From: DATGSF01 sp035302865
GTDB taxonomy: Bacteria; Bacteroidota; Bacteroidia; Chitinophagales; Chitinophagaceae
Direction of reading: 5' to 3'
Assembly: GCA_035302865.1 (NCBI GenBank)
Contig: DATGSF010000001.1
Location: 1 to 10,485, forward strand
Length of the DNA stretch: 10,485 nucleotides
Shown here one piece after another: positions 1 to 6,849 of this stretch. Under the pieces are notes generated by a model that worked only from the letters and a program-made list of their open reading frames with translations, had not been told where the DNA came from and searched no databases. Both the position numbers and the translations under genes were made by a program. Every line of letters begins with the position of its first letter. Position 1 is the stretch's first letter.

Positions 1-77
1 AAAAGAAAATAAAATGATTTTTTTTAGAAGGAAATAATAGAAAGAGAAAGTTTAAAAACAAAAAAAGACTTTAGCAA

Positions 78-455
78 TTAATCAATTTTCTCGAAGACTG
101 CTTGCATTTTAAAAACAGGATTTCCTTCCACAGAAAATAAAGACGCATTAACTATATATTCTTGTTCTTTTTCACTGTCTAAAAATTTTATTTCTGCTTT
201 AATTTTATCATTTTCTTCAGGATTTATTACATGAAGAAATTTCACTTGCTTCGACTTATTCAATTTCAGAGAAAATCCCAAATGTTTTTCCATTAATTCT
301 TTAGATAATTGAATCATAGTAACACCTGGTAATACAGGCTGTCCAGGAAAATGTCCTTGAAAAACTTCATGACGTTTATCTATTCGAATATTTGAAAGAA
401 TATCATCCTCCTTCGTTTTCCAATCTTCAATAAAAAACAAATTATCTAGTAGCAT
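78..455 (-). CDS. FabZ/ApeI-like hot-dog 3-hydroxyacyl-ACP dehydratase
   Basis: This 125-residue protein has the hot-dog fold signature of beta-hydroxyacyl-ACP dehydratases: residues 32-45 read FQGHFPGQPVLPGV, with the catalytic histidine at His35. The family removes water from 3-hydroxyacyl-ACP during fatty acid or polyene chain building in the cytoplasm. The position that is Glu in FabZ (FPGVLILEAMAQ in E. coli) is Gln49 here, which argues against a plain housekeeping FabZ and towards the variants of flexirubin/aryl-polyene clusters. The short length, somewhat below FabZ, fits that subgroup. The start lies inside the 3' end of the upstream lipoprotein gene (14-nt overlap), so translational coupling is likely. 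It is last in the four-gene minus-strand run. The family call is firm; the substrate is inferred. Confidence 0.82.
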   Translation of the reverse strand: MLLDNLFFIEDWKTKEDDILSNIRIDKRHEVFQGHFPGQPVLPGVTMIQLSKELMEKHLGFSLKLNKSKQVKFLHVINPEENDKIKAEIKFLDSEKEQEYIVNASLFSVEGNPVFKMQAVFEKID

Positions 456-1089
456 CTAATTTTTTATATTTAATAGTAACCTTCTTCGTTTTATACTGTA
501 TTTTAATAGTATTTTCGGAACGGTCTATATCAAAATCCTTAATAATTTTCTTTTTTTTATCAATTAAAAAAGCTTTATTAAACTTTTTATCATCAGGATT
601 TTGCAAATATACAATATTTTGAGCAGAATTATAGCGTTTTAAATACTGAACATATTCTTGTTTTTTATCTATCTTATATTCGGAGATGAAATACTTCGCG
701 AATAAAACTTCTAAATCCTCCTTAAACCAAGTATGCAAACCATCGTAATTCATTTCTGGCAAGGTATATACCAATTCCCATTTTGATTCTTGATGTTTTA
801 TGTCTCTTTTAAAAATCAATAAATTCTTTCCAAAATCACTAAAATATTGCACATATAAGGTATCTTCTTGAATACTAGAACTCATCATACCCTGTGCGGT
901 TCTATTTTTAAAAAGCAGCTTAAAACTCATTTCAAACCTATAAGTTTCATCCACCATATCTTCAAAACACAAAGTTTGATATTCATACGTTTGATTATCA
1001 TCTGCTACTGCTAAATAAGAAGAACTACAATTGGTAAAAAAAAGAATTACACTTATTAAAAGACCAAATTTAGCGAACTTTAAAAACAT
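442..1089 (-). CDS. Small lipoprotein of unknown function beside LolA
   Basis: I do not recognise the family of this 215-residue protein with certainty. A hydrophobic stretch (about residues 7-19) ends in FFTNC, a plausible lipobox with Cys21 as the lipidated residue, followed by a Ser-rich linker; the protein is therefore predicted to be membrane-anchored in the periplasm. The remainder is rich in Lys, Tyr and Phe with alternating hydrophobic residues, suggesting a beta-rich fold, and ends in a very basic segment (about 188-215). The first codons overlap the end of the LolA-like gene by 20 nt, and its own end overlaps the dehydratase by 14 nt, so the three are almost certainly co-translated. 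Aryl-polyene and flexirubin loci often carry a lipoprotein (DUF3261 type) near a LolA homologue; this could be a counterpart, but I cannot show it by motif. Confidence 0.75.
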   Translation of the reverse strand: MFLKFAKFGLLISVILFFTNCSSSYLAVADDNQTYEYQTLCFEDMVDETYRFEMSFKLLFKNRTAQGMMSSSIQEDTLYVQYFSDFGKNLLIFKRDIKHQESKWELVYTLPEMNYDGLHTWFKEDLEVLFAKYFISEYKIDKKQEYVQYLKRYNSAQNIVYLQNPDDKKFNKAFLIDKKKKIIKDFDIDRSENTIKIQYKTKKVTIKYKKLDATR

Positions 1090-1735
1090 TAGGATTAATA
1101 GGTTTATTTGTTTGGATTTGCTTCATTTTCATCAAAGTATATTCATCTTTATTTTCCTTCAACAATATAGTCTGTACTAATAAATCAGACTTATTAATAT
1201 ACAAATGAATTTCTTCAAACCAATTTTGCAATTCTTTTACTTGTGGTTTTAACAATACAAAATACTGTTGTTTATTTTCATATACTTTCGAACTAAAATG
1301 CTTACTTTTTATTATAGAGCCTTGAACACTTTCCAAAAGCATTTGATTAATATAATACAAACTAGGCATGGATTTTTCATTAAATTTTGAAATTTTACCT
1401 TTTCCATCTTTCATAGCCCACTGTCCATTGTTCATCCATATATGCATTACAACAGGATCGATATATTCCACTTTTAATGTATTTGCTTTTTGAAAAAACA
1501 ATTTTCCATTCATGACAGCCTTGTTTCTCATCATCTTCATTTCTTTCTCCTGCACAAAATCCATTTGCATAGTCTTTATCGTTGCTTGTTTTTTTTCAAT
1601 TTTTTCCGATAAATCTTGACTTTGTTTTTCACTTATTATATTAAATCCAGCTGGCACTTGGGCAAATGCATTGGCACCAATCAAAATCAAAAAACCCAAA
1701 AGAATCGACATCAGTTTTTTATTTCCTAATTTCAT
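1070..1735 (-). CDS. LolA-like outer membrane lipoprotein carrier protein
   Basis: This 221-residue protein has a signal peptide (basic start, hydrophobic core about residues 8-20, probable cleavage near the AFA-Q at 23-26) and the pattern of the LolA family: an early MDFVQEK segment (58-64), a GKLFFQKANTLKVEY stretch (77-91), the INQ...SVQGS region (129-140) and a late strand pair ending NPNVFKV. LolA chaperones lipidated cargo across the periplasm. The copies in flexirubin/aryl-polyene loci are thought to move the pigment or its lipid precursor instead. I place the start at 1735, because the signal peptide begins there and the stop of the dehydrogenase gene is 10 nt upstream. A longer in-frame start at 1819 would lie inside that gene and would bury the signal peptide. 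It overlaps the next lipoprotein gene by 20 nt. Confidence 0.85.
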   Translation of the reverse strand: MKLGNKKLMSILLGFLILIGANAFAQVPAGFNIISEKQSQDLSEKIEKKQATIKTMQMDFVQEKEMKMMRNKAVMNGKLFFQKANTLKVEYIDPVVMHIWMNNGQWAMKDGKGKISKFNEKSMPSLYYINQMLLESVQGSIIKSKHFSSKVYENKQQYFVLLKPQVKELQNWFEEIHLYINKSDLLVQTILLKENKDEYTLMKMKQIQTNKPINPNVFKVR

Positions 1736-1745
1736 AGTTAATTTT

Positions 1746-3203
1746 TTAAAAGGGAATTGTAATATTTTTTTCTTCCGTAAAGAAATCCATAGCATACCAA
1801 CCACCTTCTCTACCCACACCAGAGTTTTTTATCCCGCCAAAAGGTGTACGTAAATCACGCAACAACCAAGTATTCACCCATATCATTCCTGCTTCTATTT
1901 TATGTGCAAGTCTATGTGCTCTTTGTAAATCATTTGTCCAAAGTGTTGCAGATAGACCATAAGTGCTATCATTAGCCAATGCTAAAGCTTCTTCCTCTGT
2001 TTCAAAGGTTTGCAATGTAACCACAGGTCCAAATATTTCCTCTTGATTGGTTTTGCATTTTGCATCTAAGCCTTCTATAATAGTTGGTTCTATAAAATAA
2101 CCATTTGCATGTTTTCCTTCTAGTTTAGACGCTTTGCCTCCTAAAAGGATTAATCCGCCCTCTTCTTTAGCAGTATTAATTGCGTTTAAAATTTTATTAT
2201 AGTGCGCTTCACTTACAATAGCACCCATTTTTGCTTTAGGATTAAGAGGATCCATAGGTTTTATTTTTGCAGCAGCAGCAATAAAATCTTTTTTAAATTT
2301 TTCGTATATTGAGGATTGAATAAGAATTCTACTGCCACATAAGCAAATTTGTCCTTGATTGGAAAAGGAAGAATGAACAGTAGTTTTTAACATTTTTTCC
2401 CAATCACAATCTTCAAATATAATATTAGGGTTTTTTCCACCTAATTCAAGAGAATATTTTTTAAAATCCTTAGCAGCAATTCCTGCAATCTCTCTGCCCG
2501 CTCTAGTACTTCCTGTAAAGGATATTGCTTTTACATCAGGATGTTTCACCAATTCCGATCCACAATCTGGACCTATTCCATGTATAATATTTAAAACACC
2601 ATCAGGAAAGCCAGCTTTTTTAACAATTTTTGCAAGTAAATAAGCAGTCATAGGTGTTACTTCTGAAGGTTTAGCGACTACACAATTTCCAGTTGCCAGA
2701 GCTGGTGCAATTTTCCAAGTAAAAAGATAAAGTGGCAAATTCCAAGGAGATATACAGGCCACTACGCCCAGAGCTTGCTTTACAGTGTAATGCATAACAT
2801 TTTCCGACATTTGATGGGCATCGGTAGAGGTATGCATCAATGCGGTTGCAAAGAACCTAAAATTATCTGCAGCTCTAGGAATATCTACTTTTTCTGCCAA
2901 AGTATAAGGTTTTCCATTATCAATAGACTCGGCCAATACAAGTTGTGGAGCATATTCTTCAATTAAATCTGCAACTCTATTCATTAATCGAAAACGAGTA
3001 TCTAAACTGGTATTTTTCCAATCTGGAAAAGCATTTTTAGCAGCAGCAACGGCTAAATCCACATCCTCTTTAGTACTATTTGGTGTTTTACTGTATTCTT
3101 GCCCTGTAGCAGGATTTATATTAGGAATATATTCACCTAATGTTGGAGCAAGGAATGCCCCACCAATAAAGTTTTCAATTTTTTCTACTATTTCTAAATT
3201 CAT
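1746..3203 (-). CDS. NAD-dependent aldehyde dehydrogenase, aminomuconate/hydroxymuconate-semialdehyde type
   Basis: This is a full-length aldehyde dehydrogenase of 485 residues. Visible active-site features are Asn155 in SPWNLPL, the cofactor-loop FTGSTRAG (229-236), general base Glu253 in LELGGK, nucleophile Cys287 in NQGQICLC and Glu389 in QEEIFGPV. The C-terminal WLLRDLRTPFGG motif (446-457) is characteristic of the ALDH8 / 2-hydroxymuconic and 2-aminomuconic semialdehyde dehydrogenase group, in which an arginine here contacts the substrate carboxylate. The likely reaction is NAD-dependent oxidation of 2-aminomuconate 6-semialdehyde (kynurenine route) or of hydroxymuconate semialdehyde (catechol meta-cleavage). 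No other gene of either pathway is in the window, so the substrate is inferred. It heads a minus-strand run with only 10 nt to the LolA-like gene. A TAACTTTG promoter element sits right before its start. Confidence 0.9.
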   Translation of the reverse strand: MNLEIVEKIENFIGGAFLAPTLGEYIPNINPATGQEYSKTPNSTKEDVDLAVAAAKNAFPDWKNTSLDTRFRLMNRVADLIEEYAPQLVLAESIDNGKPYTLAEKVDIPRAADNFRFFATALMHTSTDAHQMSENVMHYTVKQALGVVACISPWNLPLYLFTWKIAPALATGNCVVAKPSEVTPMTAYLLAKIVKKAGFPDGVLNIIHGIGPDCGSELVKHPDVKAISFTGSTRAGREIAGIAAKDFKKYSLELGGKNPNIIFEDCDWEKMLKTTVHSSFSNQGQICLCGSRILIQSSIYEKFKKDFIAAAAKIKPMDPLNPKAKMGAIVSEAHYNKILNAINTAKEEGGLILLGGKASKLEGKHANGYFIEPTIIEGLDAKCKTNQEEIFGPVVTLQTFETEEEALALANDSTYGLSATLWTNDLQRAHRLAHKIEAGMIWVNTWLLRDLRTPFGGIKNSGVGREGGWYAMDFFTEEKNITIPF

Positions 3204-3207
3204 GATT

Positions 3208-3215
3208 CAAAGTTA
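3208..3215 (-). promoter_or_regulatory. Candidate -7 promoter element TAACTTTG for the dehydrogenase operon
   Basis: On the minus strand the octamer TAACTTTG matches the Bacteroidota -7 consensus TAnnTTTG exactly. It ends 5 nt before the ATG at 3203, so transcription from it would give an mRNA with almost no leader. No well-spaced TTG-type -33 element is seen, which lowers confidence. Confidence 0.4.
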
Positions 3216-3264
3216 AAACGATTTTTTCAATTTGTGCATTCTAGGCTTAAAAGTATATATAAAA

Positions 3265-3296
3265 ATGTTTTTTAGATAAAACAATCGAAAAAACAT
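3265..3296. repeat. 9-bp inverted repeat in the divergent promoter region
   Basis: ATGTTTTTT (3265-3273) and AAAAAACAT (3288-3296) are perfect inverted copies separated by 14 nt. They lie between the divergent dehydrogenase and carA-like genes, just upstream of the TATCTTTG element. They could be an operator or a hairpin, but the arms are nearly all A and T, so chance is a serious alternative. Confidence 0.3.
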
Positions 3297-3316
3297 CATT
3301 TCCGCGAAGTATTATT

Positions 3317-3324
3317 TATCTTTG
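3317..3324 (+). promoter_or_regulatory. Candidate -7 promoter element TATCTTTG for the carA-like/tdh operon
   Basis: TATCTTTG matches the Bacteroidota TAnnTTTG consensus exactly and lies 42 nt before the ATG at 3367, a normal leader length. A convincing TTTG element about 19 nt upstream is missing, so the call rests on one box and its position. Confidence 0.5.
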
Positions 3325-3366
3325 TTGCTGTAAAAATTATTATTCTAAATCTGAATTTGAATATCA

Positions 3367-4479
3367 ATGAATAATCACATTAACGATGCTGTTCTTCTTT
3401 TAGAAGATGGACATATTTTCCGCGGTAAATCTTTTGGTAAAAAAGGAACAGTTGTAGGAAATATTAGTTTTAATGCAGGGGTAACAGGTTATCAAGAGGT
3501 TATGACTGACCCAAGTAATAAAGGACAATTACTTATTATGAGTGCTTCACATATAGGGAATTATGGGGTACAAGAAGCAGATTTAGAATCCAAAGATGTT
3601 CAAATAAAAGGATTAATCGCCAAGCAAATTGCAAGTAAGTTTTCTCGAATGACTGCTAAAATATCTATGAAAGAATATTTAGAAGATCAAGAAATGGTAG
3701 CAATTGAAAATATTGATACCAGAGCTCTGATTTCCCATTTGAGAGATAGTAAAAAGAATATGAAAGGCATTATTTCCTCAGAAGATAAAAGTATAGAAGA
3801 ATTAAAAAAGCTAATAGAAAATTATTCTGAAGAGGATTTATATAAGGACACAGAGTATAAAGCTGAAGAGGAATATTTTTACGGAATAGAAAATAGTAAA
3901 TATAGAATAGCTGTTATTGATTATGGCTTAAAAAGAGGTATTTTAGATGCATTAGCAACTAGAGATGCTTATTTAAAAGTGTTTAATCCTAATAAAACAA
4001 ATCTTGAAGCAATACAAGATTTTAAAGCGCAAGGTGTTTTATTATCTAATGGTCCGGGCAATCCAGAAAATATGGATGCGAAATTAAAATTAATTGAAGA
4101 AATTAAATCAAGTGGTCTTCCCATATTTGGTATAGGATTAGGATTTCAATTATTAGCTAAAAGTTACAATATTCCTATTACATCATTAGATTTTGCATCG
4201 AGAGGAGCAAATCATCCCGTGATACATTTGGATACAAAAAAATGTGAAATTACTGCGCAAAATCACTCTTATAAAATCTGTGCTGACACTTTAGAAGAAC
4301 ATCCAGATTTGCTAGCAACTCATAGAAATTTAAATGATGATATGATAGTTGGCTTTAAACATAAAAATCAAGCTATATTTGGAGTTGTTTATCATCCAGA
4401 ATCTAAACCTGGAACTCATGATTCACAATATCTATTTGATGATTTTTTAAAAAATATTGAAGCTCATTCTAAATCCTAA
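3367..4479 (+). CDS. CarA homologue (carbamoyl-phosphate synthase small subunit) lacking the catalytic Cys
   Basis: This 370-residue protein is collinear with CarA. The N-terminal small-subunit domain has GVTGYQEVMTDPS (38-50), SHIGNYG (61-67) and DTRALISHLRD (117-127). The class I glutamine amidotransferase domain (about 180-365) keeps SNGPGNP (227-233), RGANHPV (279-285), TAQNHSY (296-302) and the His343-Pro-Glu345 of the triad. In normal CarA the nucleophile elbow reads GICLGHQ; here residues 255-261 read GIGLGFQ, so the cysteine is Gly257 and the histidine is Phe260. Without the cysteine, glutamine hydrolysis by the usual thioester route should not occur. It might support an ammonia-dependent synthase, as the Cys-lacking domain of vertebrate CPS I does, or have another role. 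No carB is adjacent. It is 23 nt upstream of the threonine dehydrogenase and probably co-transcribed. Homology is secure; function is uncertain. Confidence 0.88.
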   Translation: MNNHINDAVLLLEDGHIFRGKSFGKKGTVVGNISFNAGVTGYQEVMTDPSNKGQLLIMSASHIGNYGVQEADLESKDVQIKGLIAKQIASKFSRMTAKISMKEYLEDQEMVAIENIDTRALISHLRDSKKNMKGIISSEDKSIEELKKLIENYSEEDLYKDTEYKAEEEYFYGIENSKYRIAVIDYGLKRGILDALATRDAYLKVFNPNKTNLEAIQDFKAQGVLLSNGPGNPENMDAKLKLIEEIKSSGLPIFGIGLGFQLLAKSYNIPITSLDFASRGANHPVIHLDTKKCEITAQNHSYKICADTLEEHPDLLATHRNLNDDMIVGFKHKNQAIFGVVYHPESKPGTHDSQYLFDDFLKNIEAHSKS

Positions 4480-4502
4480 CTAAATAGCAGTATCCTTTTT
4501 AT

Positions 4503-5447
4503 ATGGAAAAAATATTAATAATCGGAGCTGGAGGACAAATAGGAGTTGAACTCACAGCAAAACTTCGTGAAATACATGGAGCTGATACAGTTTTAGCTAC
4601 TGATATTAAGGAACAGCCCTTATTATTAGAGCAAGATGGTCCATTTCAATTATTAGATGTTATGGATACTCAAGCTGTAGAAAAAATAATTATAGAAGAA
4701 AAAGTAACACAAATATATTTATTAGCAGCTATATTATCAGCAGTAGGAGAAAAAAATCCTATGTGGGCTTGGGATATAAACATGAAAAGTCTTTTGGACA
4801 TTTTAGAATTAGGTAAAAAGCATAAAATCTCTAAAATTTATTGGCCAAGCTCAATTGCTGTATTTGGTCCGACCACTCCAGAAAACAATACTCCACAACA
4901 CACTATTTTAGAACCTACAACAGTATATGGAATTAGTAAATATACAGGAGAATTATGGTGTAAATATTATAGAGACAAATATAATATGGATATTCGAAGT
5001 TTGCGTTATCCTGGGTTAATTAGTTGGAAAGCTGCACCTGGAGGAGGTACTACCGATTATGCAGTAGAAATATATCATGAGGCTTTAAAAAACAAAAAAT
5101 ATACTTGCTTTTTAGCTGAAAATACTTATTTACCCATGATGTATATGGAGGATGCAATACGAGCAACTATTGAATTAATGGAGGCCCCAAAAGAGCAATT
5201 AAAAACAAGAATGGCTTATAATTTATCCGCTTTATCCTTTTCTCCTAAAGAAATCTCTGCTAGTATAAAAAAACACATTTCAGAATTCGAAATTGATTAT
5301 GCACCTGATTTTCGTCAAGAAATAGCAGACTCTTGGCCTAACAGTATTGATGATTCTGTTGCAAGAAAAGAATGGGGATGGAAACCTGAATTTGATTTGG
5401 ATAAAATGACAAAAGTGATGTTAGAAAATTTAAAAGAAAAACATTAA
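4503..5447 (+). CDS. L-threonine 3-dehydrogenase, short-chain (epimerase-like) type
   Basis: This 314-residue protein belongs to the extended SDR, epimerase-like threonine dehydrogenases known from Flavobacterium and Cytophaga relatives. The NAD-binding glycine motif is GAGGQIG (8-14), with an acidic residue after the second strand (Asp34). The catalytic set is Ser116/Ser117, Tyr142 and Lys146 in the YxxxK motif. The segment RYPGLISWKAAPGGGTTDYA (168-187) is a hallmark that separates this group from sugar epimerases. It oxidises L-threonine to 2-amino-3-oxobutyrate, which 2-amino-3-ketobutyrate CoA-ligase (not in this window) normally cleaves to glycine and acetyl-CoA. It follows the carA-like gene by 23 nt and is closed by a strong terminator, so the two probably form one transcript. 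Confidence 0.9.
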   Translation: MEKILIIGAGGQIGVELTAKLREIHGADTVLATDIKEQPLLLEQDGPFQLLDVMDTQAVEKIIIEEKVTQIYLLAAILSAVGEKNPMWAWDINMKSLLDILELGKKHKISKIYWPSSIAVFGPTTPENNTPQHTILEPTTVYGISKYTGELWCKYYRDKYNMDIRSLRYPGLISWKAAPGGGTTDYAVEIYHEALKNKKYTCFLAENTYLPMMYMEDAIRATIELMEAPKEQLKTRMAYNLSALSFSPKEISASIKKHISEFEIDYAPDFRQEIADSWPNSIDDSVARKEWGWKPEFDLDKMTKVMLENLKEKH

Positions 5448-5472
5448 TATAAAAGAACTTTTATTGGAAAGT

Positions 5473-5511
5473 AAAATCTTGACTTTTTTTAAAAAAGTCA
5501 AGATTTTTTTT
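5473..5511 (+). terminator. Strong intrinsic terminator after the tdh gene
   Basis: AAAATCTTGACTTTTTT (5473-5489) and its perfect complement (5491-5507) form a 17-bp stem around one unpaired T, which opens to a larger loop in practice. The 3' arm runs into a T tract ending at 5511. It starts 26 nt after the tdh stop codon. Confidence 0.9.
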
Positions 5512-5555
5512 AAATTATAGGAATAATTTAAAACAAGCTTGAAAAATTAAATTAG

Positions 5556-5585
5556 TTTGCTTAATATTGTGAACAAATCCTTTTG
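5556..5585 (+). promoter_or_regulatory. Candidate promoter for the PQQ-repeat lipoprotein
   Basis: TTTG at 5556-5559 and TCCTTTTG at 5578-5585 are spaced by 18 nt, resembling the Bacteroidota TTTG / TAnnTTTG pair with one mismatch in the -7 box. The position, 18 nt before the ATG and after a strong terminator, fits. Confidence 0.4.
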
Positions 5586-5603
5586 TAATAAAAATTAGAC
5601 TGA

Positions 5604-6776
5604 ATGAAAATTTATACACGTTTAGGTAAAAGTCTTTTAACTGTAGGAATATTAAGCATATTTGCTTTTACATCTTGCCAAAAGAATTATAGTCCTGATG
5701 AGCCTTTACCACAAGAGTTTAGCCCAACTCTATATGCATCAACTAATAATGAAGTATTGTATGCAATTGATGTTGAAAAAGGAGATTATAATTGGAAAGT
5801 AAATCTAAACGGAAAGTTAGCCTCCAACCCTACTTATGCATTTAATCATATTTATGTTGGAACAGAATCTGGCACTTTTTATCGAATAGATTATAAAACT
5901 GGAGAAGTTAAAGAAGAAATAAACTTAGGTGGAAGCATAAAGGGAGCAGCATTAGAATATAATGATCATATTATTGTTGCTGCTGGTACTAAAGTTTATG
6001 CACTGAATCCTGTTAATTTTGAAGATCAGGATTCTAGATTGTTTACATATACTGCAGCAGGTAATGTAAGCAGTTCACCAACAGCACATTTTGTAGATGG
6101 GCTATCTGAGGATATGGAAGATAAAATTATATTTTTCACTACTCAAAACAATCAAATTATTGCAATAAATAAGGAAGGATCGCAAGTTTGGAACTATGTA
6201 GCAAATGATGGTAATGGTTTTGATTCCAGCCCTAATGTTACAAATGATAGCTTTCTTTATGTAGGAAATAATAATGGAAAATTATATAATTTATATACTA
6301 GAGATGGTTCTGTGCGTTGGATTTATGAAACTAATGGACCTATAAAATCTAGTCCAATTTTAGTAGATGGTAACGTAATGTTTGGAAGTTATGATCGTAC
6401 TTTTTACTCCGTGGACTCTGCAACCGGTTTAACAAGATGGACAATAGAAACAGATGACATAATAAGTACATCACCCGTGTTTTATGATATGAAAGTATAC
6501 TTTGGTTCAAACGATCAAAATATTTATAGCATAGATATCATAGATGGTGAGTTTATTTGGAAAAAAGTAACTTTTGGTTTAATCAATAGTTCACCAATTA
6601 TTTTTGAAGGAAGTGTTTTCATAGGTAGCTATGATAAAAACATCTATAAACTCGATGCACAAACTGGTCAAGTTCAATGGGCATATCCGATACAAGGACA
6701 AATGCAAAGTTCCCCTATTATCAGAGGAATAAATAATACTTCTGTGCCTTCTGTCTCTGGATCTTATGTTTATTAA
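5604..6776 (+). CDS. Lipoprotein with PQQ-like (BamB-type) beta-propeller repeats
   Basis: This 390-residue protein starts with a lipoprotein signal: basic residues, a hydrophobic core (about 10-22) and FTSC with Cys25 as the lipidated residue. The rest consists of about eight blades, each carrying a variant of the PQQ-like pattern (Y-x-[IVL]-D...G...W followed by a short Ser-Ser/Thr-Pro strand), for example LYAIDVEKGDYNW, FYSVDSATGLTRW and IYKLDAQTGQVQW. Eight such repeats are what an eight-bladed propeller like BamB needs. BamB aids outer-membrane protein insertion, but the Trp residues here are the structural ones of the repeat and nothing shows binding of a PQQ cofactor. It is probably a scaffold or interaction protein facing the periplasm or cell surface. 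It is monocistronic, bounded by terminators on both sides. Confidence 0.85.
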   Translation: MKIYTRLGKSLLTVGILSIFAFTSCQKNYSPDEPLPQEFSPTLYASTNNEVLYAIDVEKGDYNWKVNLNGKLASNPTYAFNHIYVGTESGTFYRIDYKTGEVKEEINLGGSIKGAALEYNDHIIVAAGTKVYALNPVNFEDQDSRLFTYTAAGNVSSSPTAHFVDGLSEDMEDKIIFFTTQNNQIIAINKEGSQVWNYVANDGNGFDSSPNVTNDSFLYVGNNNGKLYNLYTRDGSVRWIYETNGPIKSSPILVDGNVMFGSYDRTFYSVDSATGLTRWTIETDDIISTSPVFYDMKVYFGSNDQNIYSIDIIDGEFIWKKVTFGLINSSPIIFEGSVFIGSYDKNIYKLDAQTGQVQWAYPIQGQMQSSPIIRGINNTSVPSVSGSYVY

Positions 6777-6797
6777 AATAGCAAGTTAAAATATATC

Positions 6798-6834
6798 TAG
6801 GCTTATAAGTTTACTTATGAGCCTATTTTTTTTT
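6798..6834 (+). terminator. Intrinsic terminator after the propeller lipoprotein
   Basis: TAGGCTTATAAGT (6798-6810) pairs over 13 positions (one G-T) with ACTTATGAGCCTA (6813-6825), followed by nine T residues (6826-6834). It lies 21 nt after the stop codon at 6776 and ends 15 nt before the SRAP start. Confidence 0.88.
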
Positions 6835-6849
6835 AAAGTAATTTATTTT

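Noticed and set aside
1..77. Start of another gene downstream of the dehydratase
   Set aside because: No ATG in a usable frame or protein-like stretch is seen on the minus strand; the segment is a purine-rich, AT-rich spacer cut by the window edge.
1736..1819. Longer N-terminus for the LolA-like protein starting at 1819
   Set aside because: It would add 28 basic residues in front of a normal signal peptide and lie wholly inside the dehydrogenase gene; the ATG at 1735 fits better.
2775..2966. Plus-strand open frame of 63 codons inside the dehydrogenase gene
   Set aside because: It is antisense to a highly conserved enzyme, has no family resemblance and no start signals; the same applies to plus-strand frames at 1671-1853 and 9534-9725 and the minus-strand frame at 6930-7118.
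5604..6776. Quinoprotein dehydrogenase using PQQ
   Set aside because: Only the propeller repeat is shared; there are no adjacent-cysteine or cofactor-binding motifs, the protein is much shorter than those enzymes, and it is a lipoprotein.
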